A program made the position numbers and the translations under genes. A stretch of 64,000 bases of DNA, taken from contig NZ_BONC01000037.1 of NCBI RefSeq assembly GCF_016862515.1, positions 1 to 64,000 on the forward strand, read 5' to 3'. The stretch is from Asanoa iriomotensis. GTDB lineage: Bacteria; Actinomycetota; Actinomycetes; Mycobacteriales; Micromonosporaceae. The notes under the pieces were generated by a model that saw only the letters and a program-made list of their open reading frames with translations, did not search any database and was not told the origin of the DNA. Of the stretch, positions 24,508 to 32,098 are shown one piece after another; positions within the stretch are counted from its first letter, which is position 1, and each line of letters starts with the position of its first letter.

Positions 24508-24555
24508 GGGTGTCGCGGCGCCGACGGTCGACGGACCGTGGTCGCCGCGACACCC
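24508..24555 (+). terminator. Stem-loop terminator after the AhpD-like gene
   Basis: GGGTGTCGCGGCG (24508-24520) and CGCCGCGACACCC (24543-24555) are exact reverse complements, with a further ACGGT/ACCGT pairing in the loop. A weak T-rich stretch follows. It separates this gene from the LacI operon. Confidence 0.8.
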
Positions 24556-24578
24556 GCTGCTGGGTTTGTGTCGCAATC

Positions 24579-24590
24579 GGAAACGTATTC
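24579..24590 (+). promoter_or_regulatory. LacI-family operator-like site O1 (imperfect)
   Basis: GGAAACGTATTC matches 9 of 12 positions of the perfect site O3 and lies just upstream of the predicted -35. Confidence 0.5.
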
Positions 24591-24600
24591 GTAACGGCTC

Positions 24601-24630
24601 TTGACCTTCGCGCTGATCGCGGCGCAGACT
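24601..24630 (+). promoter_or_regulatory. Predicted promoter of the LacI catabolic operon
   Basis: TTGACC (24601-24606) and CAGACT (24625-24630) are 18 bases apart. The -35 is strong and the -10 weak. The pair is bracketed by operator-like sites on both sides, as expected for a repressed promoter. Confidence 0.45.
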
Positions 24631-24633
24631 CCC

Positions 24634-24645
24634 GAAAACGTTTAC
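24634..24645 (+). promoter_or_regulatory. LacI-family operator-like site O2
   Basis: GAAAACGTTTAC differs by one base from the perfect palindrome O3 and would cover the transcription start region. Its centre is 43 bp from that of O3 and 55 bp from that of O1, close to whole helical turns. Confidence 0.7.
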
Positions 24646-24669
24646 AGCATTCGGGTGGAGGTCCAGGGC

Positions 24670-25701
24670 GTGGGTCGTAAACGTTTACAGGAGCCAGCCG
24701 ACGGGCGACCGACGGTGCACACCGTCGCCGCGCGCGCCGGTGTCTCCATCGCGTCCGCGTCCCGGGTGCTCAACGGGGTCGGCGGCAGCCCCGAGACCGT
24801 CCGCAAGGTGCGTGCCGCCGCGGCCGAGGTCGGCTACGTGCCCAACGCGATCGCCCGGTCGCTCCAGTCCCAACGCACCGGGTTGGTCGCGCTCGCCGTC
24901 GAGGACATCGGCAACCCGGTCTACGTCGAGATGATGCGCGCGATCGAAGCCGTGGTCGCGGGATCGGGCCGGCAACTGCTCGTGCACGCCACCGGCGGGC
25001 GGATCGACAACGAGACCGCGCTGCTGCGCCGGCTCGCCCACCGCTACGTGGACGGGATGATCATCTCGCCGATCCGCGTCACCGCCGACCACCTGGCCGC
25101 CGTCACGGACAGCCCGGTGCCGGTGGTGGTCGTCGGTCAGCTCGCCGAGGACGCGCCGGTCGACAACGTCCGCACCGACTCGCGGACCGGCATCGCGCTG
25201 GCCGTCGACCATCTCGTGGCCACCGGCCGGCGCCGGATCGGCTTCGTCAACGGCCCGCTCGACACGGTGCCGGGCGCCGCCCGTGACGCCGGCTTCCGGG
25301 CCGCGCTGGCCCGGCACGGCATCACGCTCGACGAGAACCTGGTCGAGATCGGCGACTTCCAGTACGCCGCGGGCCGCGCCGCCACCGAACGGCTGCTCGC
25401 CCGGGCCGCACCCGACGCCCTGGTCTGCGCCAACGACCTGATCGCGGTCGGCGCGCTGCACACGCTGCTGGCGCACGGTCGGCGCGTGCCGACCGACGTG
25501 GCACTGGTCGGCATGGACGACACCGAGCTCGCCCGGATGATGTTTCCCCAGCTCTCCAGCGTCTCGCTCGGCTCGGCCGAACGTGGTCGCCGCGCCGCCG
25601 AACTGCTGCTGCAGCGCATCGACGACCCGAGCCTGCCCCCGCGCCGCGCGCAGGTCGCACCCAACCTCGTGGTCCGCGCCTCCAGCGAGGTGCCGACATG
25701 A
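24670..25701 (+). CDS. LacI-family transcriptional regulator
   Basis: The 343-residue repressor-type protein has an N-terminal HTH (TVHTVAARAGVSIASASRVLNGVGG) with hinge NAIARSLQSQRTGLVAL, then the periplasmic-binding-like ligand domain (DNVRTDSRTGIALAVDHLVATGRRRIGFVNGP, DALVCANDLIAVGALHTLL, DVALVGMDDTELARM). It should bind a sugar or nucleoside-like ligand and control the operon that follows. I chose GTG 24670 because GGAGGT lies 7 bases before it; a later GTG (VHTVAARAG) lacks a ribosome-binding site. With this start the perfect operator lies in codons 3-7, one of which is the rare leucine codon TTA. Its TGA overlaps the permease ATG. Confidence 0.93.
   Translation: MGRKRLQEPADGRPTVHTVAARAGVSIASASRVLNGVGGSPETVRKVRAAAAEVGYVPNAIARSLQSQRTGLVALAVEDIGNPVYVEMMRAIEAVVAGSGRQLLVHATGGRIDNETALLRRLAHRYVDGMIISPIRVTADHLAAVTDSPVPVVVVGQLAEDAPVDNVRTDSRTGIALAVDHLVATGRRRIGFVNGPLDTVPGAARDAGFRAALARHGITLDENLVEIGDFQYAAGRAATERLLARAAPDALVCANDLIAVGALHTLLAHGRRVPTDVALVGMDDTELARMMFPQLSSVSLGSAERGRRAAELLLQRIDDPSLPPRRAQVAPNLVVRASSEVPT
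24677..24688 (+). promoter_or_regulatory. LacI-family operator O3, perfect palindrome
   Basis: GTAAACGTTTAC is a perfect 12-bp palindrome with the central CG usual for LacI-family operators. It falls within the first codons of the regulator gene itself, where a bound repressor would also block elongation. Confidence 0.75.
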
Positions 25702-26576
25702 CCCGCCGCTCCGACCGCACCACGATCTACCTGCTCCTGCTGCCGTCCCTGCTGCCGGTGCTCGTGCTCTCGGTGTTCCCGCTGCTGCGGGGCATCTACC
25801 TCGGCTTCACCGACGCCCGCGCGGGGCGCAACGTCGAGGCCAACTTCACGGGGCTCGACAACTACAAGGAACTGCTGACCGACGACCTGTTCTGGAACTC
25901 GTTCAAGATTGGTCTGCTGTGGGCGTTCGGCGTGACCGTGCTCCAGTTCGTGCTCGCCCTCGGGCTCGCGCTGCTGCTCAACCAGCAGCTCCGGTTCCGC
26001 GGGGTGGCCCGGGTGCTGGCGGTCGTGCCGTGGGCGATGCCGCCGGTTGTCGTCGGCATCCTCTGGAAGCTCGTCTACCACCCGGACGCGGGTCTGCTCA
26101 ACGAGTTCTTCTACCGGATCGGCGCCGACGGCCTGCGGGCGAACTGGCTCGGCGACTTCAGCACCGCGCTGCCCGCCGTGATCATCGTCGGTGTCTGGGC
26201 GGGCATGCCGCAGACGACCGTCGTGCTGCTCGCCGGCCTGCAGGGCGTCGCCCGCGAGTTGCACGAGGCGGCGGCGGTCGACGGAGCCAGCACCTGGCAC
26301 CGGTTCCGGCACGTCACGCTGCCGGCGCTGATGCCGGTGATCGTGGCGATCACCTCGCTGGACTTCATCTGGAACTTCAACTCGTTCGGGCTGGTCTACG
26401 TGCTGACCGCGGGCGGCCCGGGCGGCAAGACGATGTTGCCGATGCTCTTCGCGTACGAGGAGGCGTTCCGCTACGGCAACTACGGGTACGCCGCCGCCCT
26501 CGGCAACGTGATGGTCGTGATCATCGTGGCGCTGCTCGCCGTCTATCTCCGTCGCCGGCTGCGGGAGGCGAACTGA
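25698..26576 (+). CDS. Sugar ABC transporter permease (MalF-like, CUT1)
   Basis: The 292-residue inner-membrane permease has six or so membrane helices (IYLLLLPSLLPVLVLSVFPLL, IGLLWAFGVTVLQFVLALGLALLL, VLAVVPWAMPPVVVGILWKLV, AVIIVGVWAGMPQTTVVLLAGL and others). The EAA loop contacting the ATPase is ELHEAAAVDGASTWHRFRHVTLPAL. It pairs with the next gene as the two-permease core of a carbohydrate importer. The start ATG overlaps the lacI stop by four bases. No ATPase gene lies in this operon, so a shared MsiK-type ATPase encoded elsewhere is the likely energy source. Confidence 0.93.
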   Translation: MTRRSDRTTIYLLLLPSLLPVLVLSVFPLLRGIYLGFTDARAGRNVEANFTGLDNYKELLTDDLFWNSFKIGLLWAFGVTVLQFVLALGLALLLNQQLRFRGVARVLAVVPWAMPPVVVGILWKLVYHPDAGLLNEFFYRIGADGLRANWLGDFSTALPAVIIVGVWAGMPQTTVVLLAGLQGVARELHEAAAVDGASTWHRFRHVTLPALMPVIVAITSLDFIWNFNSFGLVYVLTAGGPGGKTMLPMLFAYEEAFRYGNYGYAAALGNVMVVIIVALLAVYLRRRLREAN

Positions 26577-26577
26577 C

Positions 26578-27417
26578 ATGCTGGGCAAACCGAGCCGCAC
26601 CGGTCGGGTGCTGCAATACCTGGCCCTCGCCGGCTACCTGATCTTCCTCGGGTTCCCGCTCGTCTGGCTGCTGTCGACGGCCTTCAAGCCGCCGCGCGAG
26701 CTGGTCCAGCTGCACCCCTCGCTGATTCCCAGCAGCCCGACGCTGCAGAACTTCGTGCAGGCGTTCACCGAGCAGGAGCTCGGCCGGGCGGCGTGGAACA
26801 GCCTCCAGGTCTCGCTGGCCTCGGCGGTGCTGACCGTGCTGGTCGCCATGCCCGCGTCGTACGCGCTGGCCCGCTTCAAATCCAAGCTCGGGACCGTCGC
26901 GCTCGGCTGGGTGCTGCTCTCGCAGCTCTTCCCGTTCGTCCTGCTGATCATCCCGATCTTCCTGGTGCTGCGGCAGGCCGGCCTGGCCAACTCGCACGCC
27001 GGCCTGGTGCTGATCTACGTGGTCTGGGCGCTGCCGTTCGCGCTCTGGATGCTGCAGGGCTTCGTCCGCAACATCCCGCGCGAGCTGGAGGAGGCGGCGT
27101 CGGTCGACGGCGCCGGCCGCCTGCAGGTGCTGCGCCGCGTCGTCTTCCCGCTGCTGGCACCGGGCCTGGTGGCGACCGCGCTGTTCTCCTTCATCTCCGC
27201 CTGGAACGAGTTCTTCTTCGCCCTGGTGCTGATCAAGACCCCGGAGCTGCAGACGCTGCCCGTCGCGCTGGCCCGGTTCGTCGGCATCGAGGGCACCGCC
27301 CGCCTCGGGCCGCTGGCGGCGGGTTCGCTGCTCGCCACGCTGCCGAGCCTGATCTTTTTCGCCTTCATGCAACGCCGCCTGTCGTCCGGGTCGCTCGCCG
27401 GCGCGGTCAAAGGCTGA
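26578..27417 (+). CDS. Sugar ABC transporter permease (MalG-like, CUT1)
   Basis: Second permease, 279 residues, starting 1 base after the previous stop. Membrane helices include YLALAGYLIFLGFPLVWLLSTAF, SLASAVLTVLVAMPASYAL, LLSQLFPFVLLIIPIFLVL, GLVLIYVVWALPFALWML and the last near SLLATLPSLIFFAFMQ. The EAA loop is ELEEAASVDGAGRLQVLRRVVFPLL. The C-terminal sequence fits the MalG type, which contributes substrate specificity together with the binding protein. Its neighbours are ribose-directed enzymes, which suggests a ribosyl or furanosyl oligomer or glycoside as cargo. Confidence 0.93.
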   Translation: MLGKPSRTGRVLQYLALAGYLIFLGFPLVWLLSTAFKPPRELVQLHPSLIPSSPTLQNFVQAFTEQELGRAAWNSLQVSLASAVLTVLVAMPASYALARFKSKLGTVALGWVLLSQLFPFVLLIIPIFLVLRQAGLANSHAGLVLIYVVWALPFALWMLQGFVRNIPRELEEAASVDGAGRLQVLRRVVFPLLAPGLVATALFSFISAWNEFFFALVLIKTPELQTLPVALARFVGIEGTARLGPLAAGSLLATLPSLIFFAFMQRRLSSGSLAGAVKG

Positions 27418-27445
27418 CCACCCTCACCAAGGAGGTACACCCCTG

Positions 27446-28738
27446 ATGATCCCCAGAAGGTTCCGTCGACTGGCCGCGGCCGCCGCGGTCGCCGTCGTCG
27501 GCCTCGGCGCGCTCGCCGCCTGCGGCGACGGCGGCGAGTCCGAGGCCACGGCCGGCCCGGTCAAGCTGCGCTTCCTCAGCCTGGCCTGGCAGAAGGAGTC
27601 GCTGCAGGCCAACAAGGACCTAGTGGCCAAGTGGAACTCCGAGCACCCCGACATCCAGGTCGAGTACGTCCAGGGTGACTGGAACTCGGTGCACGACCAG
27701 TTGCTGACCTCGTTCGAGGGCGGCGACGCCCCCGACATCGTCCACTACGAGGCCTCGGCGATCGGCGAGTTCAGCAAGCAGGGCTACCTGGCCGACCTCT
27801 CCGGCCTGATCCCCGCCGACCTCAAGGGCCAGATCGACCAGGGCGTCTGGGACACGGCCACGTTCGACGGCAAGGTCACCGGCGTGCCGTTCCTGCTCGA
27901 GTCGCAGGTCGTCATCGCCAACAAGAAGCTGCTCGACGCGGCCGGCGTCACGGTGCCCGCGGCCGACGGCGGCTGGACCTGGGACGAGTTCCAGGCCAAC
28001 GCGCAGAAGCTGACCAAGCCCGGCCAGTTCGGCGTCGCCTGGGCGCTCAAGTCGCCGACCAACCGGGTGCTGAACCTGGCACTCAACTACGACGGCAAGT
28101 TCTTCTACACCGACGGCGGCAAGACCGAGGTCAAGATCGGTGACGCGGAGAAGGAGGTGCCGAAGCGGATCCACGACATGATCTACACGGCGAAGACCGC
28201 GTCGCCCGAGGCACTCGGCATGAGCGGCGCCGACACGCTGCCGGGCTTCTTCGGCGGCAAGTACGCGATGCTGCCCGGCTCGGTCTCCCTGCGCCAGCAG
28301 ATGGTCGAGCAGGCGCCGGCCGGGTTCGAGTGGGTCACGCTGCCGCCGGTGAAGGGCCTGTCGAGCAAGCAGGCGGCCAACCCGCAGACGCTGTCGATCT
28401 CCGAGGACTCCAAGCACAAGGAGCAGGCCGCCCAGTTCCTGGCCTACTTCCTCAACCCGACCAACATGGCCGCGCTGGCCAAGGGTGACTGGCTGGTGCC
28501 GACCGGCAAGCAGGCCAACGAGGAGCTGGTCAAGCTCACCAAGGGCGAGCAGGGCTGGGACGTGGCCGCGGACAGCGCCGCGGACCTGACCGTCGCACCG
28601 TTCCAGATGGCCGACGGCTACCCGGAGTGGAAGACCAAGTACGCCACACCGGCCCTCCAGCAGTACTTCGCCAACAAGATCACCTTGGACCAGCTCGCGA
28701 GCCAGCTGGTCGACGGTGGCAAGCAGGTTCTGAGGTAA
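27446..28738 (+). CDS. Sugar ABC transporter substrate-binding lipoprotein
   Basis: The 430-residue extracytoplasmic solute-binding protein (family 1) starts with a lipoprotein signal ending LGALAAC, with acylation at the cysteine near residue 26. The mature part shows LRFLSLAWQKESLQANKDLVAKWNSEHPDIQVEYVQGDW, SFEGGDAPDIVHYEASAIGEFSKQGYLADLS and NKKLLDAAGVTVP, as in CUT1 binding proteins. The hinge and pocket residues are Trp/Tyr/Asp-rich as usual for saccharide binding. A very good ribosome-binding site (AAGGAGGT) precedes ATG 27446, which should give higher expression than the coupled permeases. Confidence 0.94.
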   Translation: MIPRRFRRLAAAAAVAVVGLGALAACGDGGESEATAGPVKLRFLSLAWQKESLQANKDLVAKWNSEHPDIQVEYVQGDWNSVHDQLLTSFEGGDAPDIVHYEASAIGEFSKQGYLADLSGLIPADLKGQIDQGVWDTATFDGKVTGVPFLLESQVVIANKKLLDAAGVTVPAADGGWTWDEFQANAQKLTKPGQFGVAWALKSPTNRVLNLALNYDGKFFYTDGGKTEVKIGDAEKEVPKRIHDMIYTAKTASPEALGMSGADTLPGFFGGKYAMLPGSVSLRQQMVEQAPAGFEWVTLPPVKGLSSKQAANPQTLSISEDSKHKEQAAQFLAYFLNPTNMAALAKGDWLVPTGKQANEELVKLTKGEQGWDVAADSAADLTVAPFQMADGYPEWKTKYATPALQQYFANKITLDQLASQLVDGGKQVLR

Positions 28739-28740
28739 CA

Positions 28741-29877
28741 ATGTCACTCTTGCTCGACACATCGGTCGGTGCTCTGGTCGGTGCCGCGGTCGGTGACGCC
28801 CTCGGCGGCGCCACCGAGACGGCCCTGCCGGAGCAGATCCGAGCCCGGTTCGGTGGCTGGGTCGAGGGCATCGTGCCCCCGTACCACGCCGACTGGGCCA
28901 CCGCGCGGCCATTGGCGCCGTACCACAAGGGCGACGGGCACATCACCGACGACACGTTGATGACCCATGCCCTGGTGCGCGCGTACGCGGCCAAACGGGA
29001 CCACCTCGACGCGTTCGACGTGGCGGAGCTGCTGGTCCCCGATCTGATCGAGCGGGTGGTGCACATCCCCGACCTGGAGCGGGACGGGGTGACCTTCCAC
29101 CGGCTCGCGGCCGCCGAGCGGTGGCTGGTCACCCGCCTGCACCACGCACACGCGGACCCGCGCGAGGCCGGGGTCGGCAACATCGTCAACTGTGGCGCGG
29201 CCATGTACATGGCACCGGTCGGCATCGTCAACGCGGGCGACCCGGCCGGGGCGCACGCCGAGGCGATCGAGCTGACCGGTGCGCACCAGCACAGCTACGG
29301 CCGGGAGGCCGCGGCGGTGTTCGCCGCCGCGGTCGCCGCGGCCGCCACCCCGGGCGCGGGCGTCGAGGACGTCGTCGCGGCGGCGCTCGACCTGGCCCGC
29401 GACGGCACGCGTGCGGCCGTCGACGCGGTGGTCAAGGAGGCCCGGGGGCACGACGACTGGCGCGCCGCGATCCCCGCGTTGCGGGCCGCGGTCGCGCCGT
29501 TCGACACGGTGGGCGAGGACTACCGCAACCCCGGCCTCGGCGCCCGCCGGCCGAGCCGGTTGCACGCGATCGAGGAGCTGCCGGTCGCGATCGGCATGCT
29601 CGTGGTGGCCGGGGGCGAGTTCCGCCCGGCGGTGCTCGGCGCGGTCAACTATGGGCGGGACGCGGACTCCACCGCGACCATGGCCGGTGCGATCGCGGGA
29701 GCCCTCGGCGGGGCTGATGCCGTGCCCGCGGATTGGTCCTCGGCGGTCGCCACCGCGTCGAAGACCGACCTCGTGGCGCCGGCGGCGGAGCTGGCGCGGG
29801 TGGCCACCGAGATCTTCGAACGGGACCAGGCCCGGTTCGCGCGGCGGGCCGAGCGGTTCGCGGAGCTTTCCCGTTGA
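28741..29877 (+). CDS. ADP-ribosylglycohydrolase-family protein 1
   Basis: The 378-residue all-helical hydrolase belongs to the ADP-ribosyl-glycohydrolase (ARH/DraG) superfamily, which cleaves ribosyl glycosidic bonds with two Mg ions. It has GALVGAAVGDALGGATE at the N-terminus, the metal motif HITDDT (Thr69, Asp70, Asp71), GNIVNCGAAMYMAPVG in the middle, and the second metal motif GRDADSTATMAGAIAGA (Asp307, Asp309, Ser310) near the C-terminus. All metal ligands are present, so it should be active. Because it sits with a sugar importer and a ribokinase, its substrate is more likely a small ribosylated metabolite than a modified protein (inference). It starts 2 bases after the binding-protein stop. 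Confidence 0.92.
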   Translation: MSLLLDTSVGALVGAAVGDALGGATETALPEQIRARFGGWVEGIVPPYHADWATARPLAPYHKGDGHITDDTLMTHALVRAYAAKRDHLDAFDVAELLVPDLIERVVHIPDLERDGVTFHRLAAAERWLVTRLHHAHADPREAGVGNIVNCGAAMYMAPVGIVNAGDPAGAHAEAIELTGAHQHSYGREAAAVFAAAVAAAATPGAGVEDVVAAALDLARDGTRAAVDAVVKEARGHDDWRAAIPALRAAVAPFDTVGEDYRNPGLGARRPSRLHAIEELPVAIGMLVVAGGEFRPAVLGAVNYGRDADSTATMAGAIAGALGGADAVPADWSSAVATASKTDLVAPAAELARVATEIFERDQARFARRAERFAELSR

Positions 29878-31190
29878 GGATCACCTGGGTGCAGCCCGAG
29901 GACCTGCTGCCGCACGAGTTCGCCGCCAGTCGCGACGAGGGGCGCGATGTGTCGGCGCTCGAGCGGCGGTGGACGGCGGCGGGTGGCTCGTTGGCGGCAC
30001 CGGTGACCGGAGCGTCGCCCGAGCCGGCGCCGCCGGCCCTGCGAGCCCTGGCGGTGGAGCTGCTCGACGCCGCCGACGCGCTGCCCGCCGCCGCCGAAGC
30101 CGACGACCTGGCGGGGTTGCCGGAGAGATGGTCCCTGCCCGTCTCCGTCACCCACGACCGGCTGCACGGCGCCTGGCTGGGGCGGGCCGTCGGCTGCCTG
30201 CTCGGCAAGCCGGTGGAGAAGATCCCGCGCGACGGCATCCGCGAGATCCTCACCGCGACCGGTCGCTGGCCGTTGCGGGACTGGTTCACCGCCAAGGGAC
30301 TGCCGGACGAGGTCGCCGCGCGCTGGCCGTGGAACCGGCGCAGCGCGCCGACCAGCCTCGCCGAGAACATCGCCGGCATGCCCGAGGACGACGACCTCAA
30401 CTACGCGCTGCTCGCGCTGCGGGTGCTGGAGACGCACGGGCGCGGGTTCACCAGCGACGACGTGGCGCAGGCGTGGCTGGACTGGCTGCCCGGCGGCCGG
30501 GTCTTCACCGCCGAACGGGTGGCGTACCGCAACCTGCTCCTCGGCTACGCGCCACCGGAGAGTGCCCGGCGGCACAACCCGTTCCGGGAGTGGATCGGGG
30601 CGCAGATCCGGACCGACGTGTACGGCTGGGTCAACCCCGGCCGGCCCGACCGCGCCGCCGAGCTGGCCCGGCGGGACGCCGTCGTCAGCCACGTCGGCGC
30701 CGGGGTGCACGGCGCCATGTGGGCGGCCGCCCTGGCCGCCGCCGCACCGGTCGCGTCCGATGTGGACCAGGTGCTCGACGCGGCGGAGGCGGTGCTGCCG
30801 CCGGCCAGCCGGTTCGCTCGCACCGTGCGCGACGCACGGGCGCTCGGCACAGGCGCCGGCGACTGGGAGCGCGTCGTGGACGAGCTCTGCGCCCGCCACG
30901 GTCACCTGCACTGGGTGCACGTGCGCAACAACGCCGCCCTGGTGGCCGCCGCCCTCGCCTACGGCCGGGGTGACTTCGAACGGTCGATCTGTGCCGTGGT
31001 CAGCGGCGGCTGGGACACGGACTCGACCGGCGCCACCGTCGGCGCGGTCACCGGTGCCCTGACCGGCGCCGAGGCCCTGCCCGAGCGCTGGGTCGTCCCG
31101 CTGCACAACCGGCTGGCCAGCAGCATCGCCGGTTTCGACGGCATCGGCTTCGACGAACTGGCCGCGCGCACCCGGAGGTTGGCCGCATGA
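29874..31190 (+). CDS. ADP-ribosylglycohydrolase-family protein 2 (variant metal motif)
   Basis: The 438-residue second family member is quite different from the first. An N-terminal extension of about 95 residues (ITWVQPEDLLPHEFAASRDEG at the start) precedes the catalytic part DRLHGAWLGRAVGCLLGKPVEKIP. The first metal motif is MPEDDDLNYAL (Glu171, Asp172-174) in place of TDDT. The second is GGWDTDSTGATVGAVTGAL (Asp381, Asp383). This is the subgroup that occurs in sugar operons, often paired with a TDDT member. The start is TTG 29874, overlapping the previous stop (TTGA), with GGAG 8 bases before it. Two hydrolases of one fold suggest two successive or alternative ribosyl bonds. Confidence 0.9.
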   Translation: MRITWVQPEDLLPHEFAASRDEGRDVSALERRWTAAGGSLAAPVTGASPEPAPPALRALAVELLDAADALPAAAEADDLAGLPERWSLPVSVTHDRLHGAWLGRAVGCLLGKPVEKIPRDGIREILTATGRWPLRDWFTAKGLPDEVAARWPWNRRSAPTSLAENIAGMPEDDDLNYALLALRVLETHGRGFTSDDVAQAWLDWLPGGRVFTAERVAYRNLLLGYAPPESARRHNPFREWIGAQIRTDVYGWVNPGRPDRAAELARRDAVVSHVGAGVHGAMWAAALAAAAPVASDVDQVLDAAEAVLPPASRFARTVRDARALGTGAGDWERVVDELCARHGHLHWVHVRNNAALVAAALAYGRGDFERSICAVVSGGWDTDSTGATVGAVTGALTGAEALPERWVVPLHNRLASSIAGFDGIGFDELAARTRRLAA

Positions 31191-32098
31191 GCGTCGTCGT
31201 GGTGGGCAGCACCAACCTGGACCTGGTCGTGACCACGCCGCGGCTGCCGCGGCCCGGCGAGACGGTCCTCGGCGAGAACTTCCGCACCGTCCCCGGCGGC
31301 AAGGGCGCCAACCAGGCCGTCGCCGCGGCGCGGGCCGGGGCGGCGGTCGAGTTCGTCGGCGCCGTCGGCTCCGACGAGTTCGCGCCTGTGCTGCGGGACA
31401 GCCTGGCCGGCGCGGGGGTCGGTGTGCGCGGACTGCGCACCGTGGCCGGCCCGTCCGGCGTGGCGCTGATCGCCGTCGACGGCGCGGCCGAGAACTTCAT
31501 CGTCGTCGCGCCGGGCGCGAACGGTGCCCTGACCGACCTGCACGCCGACGACCGGGCCGCCATCGCCGCCGCGGACGTGCTGCTGCTCCAGCTCGAGGTG
31601 CCGCTGCCCACCGTGGTCGCCGCGGCCGGCGCGGCCCGGGCCGCTGGCACCACCGTGGTCCTCAACGCCGCACCGGCCGCGACGCTGCCGGGCGAGCTGT
31701 TGGACCTGGTCGACCTGCTGGTCGTCAACGAGCACGAGGCGACGGTGGTCGCCGGGGTCGACGACGGCCAGCCCCTCGACGCGCTGCTGAAGCTCGTGCC
31801 CCGGGTGGTGCTCACGCTGGGCGCCCGCGGCGCGGCCTACGCCGACCGTGATGGCCTGAGGCTCAGGGTTCCCGCCCCGCGGATCGAGGCGGTGGACACC
31901 ACGGCGGCCGGCGACGCGTTCACCGGCGCGCTGGCGGTCGGCTGGGCCGAGCGCGGCGGCGCCGACGTCGAGTCAATCCTGCGCTGGGCGTGTGCCGCCG
32001 GCGCCGCCTGCGCACAGCGCCCCGGCGCCTCCTCCGCGCTGCCCGACCGGGCCGCCATCGACGCCCTGCACGACGCGACCTACCGAGGAACACCGTGA
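31187..32098 (+). CDS. rbsK: Ribokinase (PfkB family)
   Basis: The 303-residue sugar kinase phosphorylates ribose (or a close furanose) at O5 with ATP. Signatures: VVGSTNLDLVVTTPRLPRPGET, TVPGGKGANQAVAAARAG (the ribokinase-type PfkB motif 1), VVLNAAPA, VVNEHEA, and the catalytic TTAAGDAFTGAL with Asp243. Conservation of GGKGANQA and NEHEA favours true ribokinase over fructokinase or adenosine kinase. It overlaps the previous gene by ATGA. It is the expected sink for sugar released by the two hydrolases before it, feeding ribose 5-phosphate to the pentose phosphate pathway. Confidence 0.9.
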   Translation: MSVVVVGSTNLDLVVTTPRLPRPGETVLGENFRTVPGGKGANQAVAAARAGAAVEFVGAVGSDEFAPVLRDSLAGAGVGVRGLRTVAGPSGVALIAVDGAAENFIVVAPGANGALTDLHADDRAAIAAADVLLLQLEVPLPTVVAAAGAARAAGTTVVLNAAPAATLPGELLDLVDLLVVNEHEATVVAGVDDGQPLDALLKLVPRVVLTLGARGAAYADRDGLRLRVPAPRIEAVDTTAAGDAFTGALAVGWAERGGADVESILRWACAAGAACAQRPGASSALPDRAAIDALHDATYRGTP

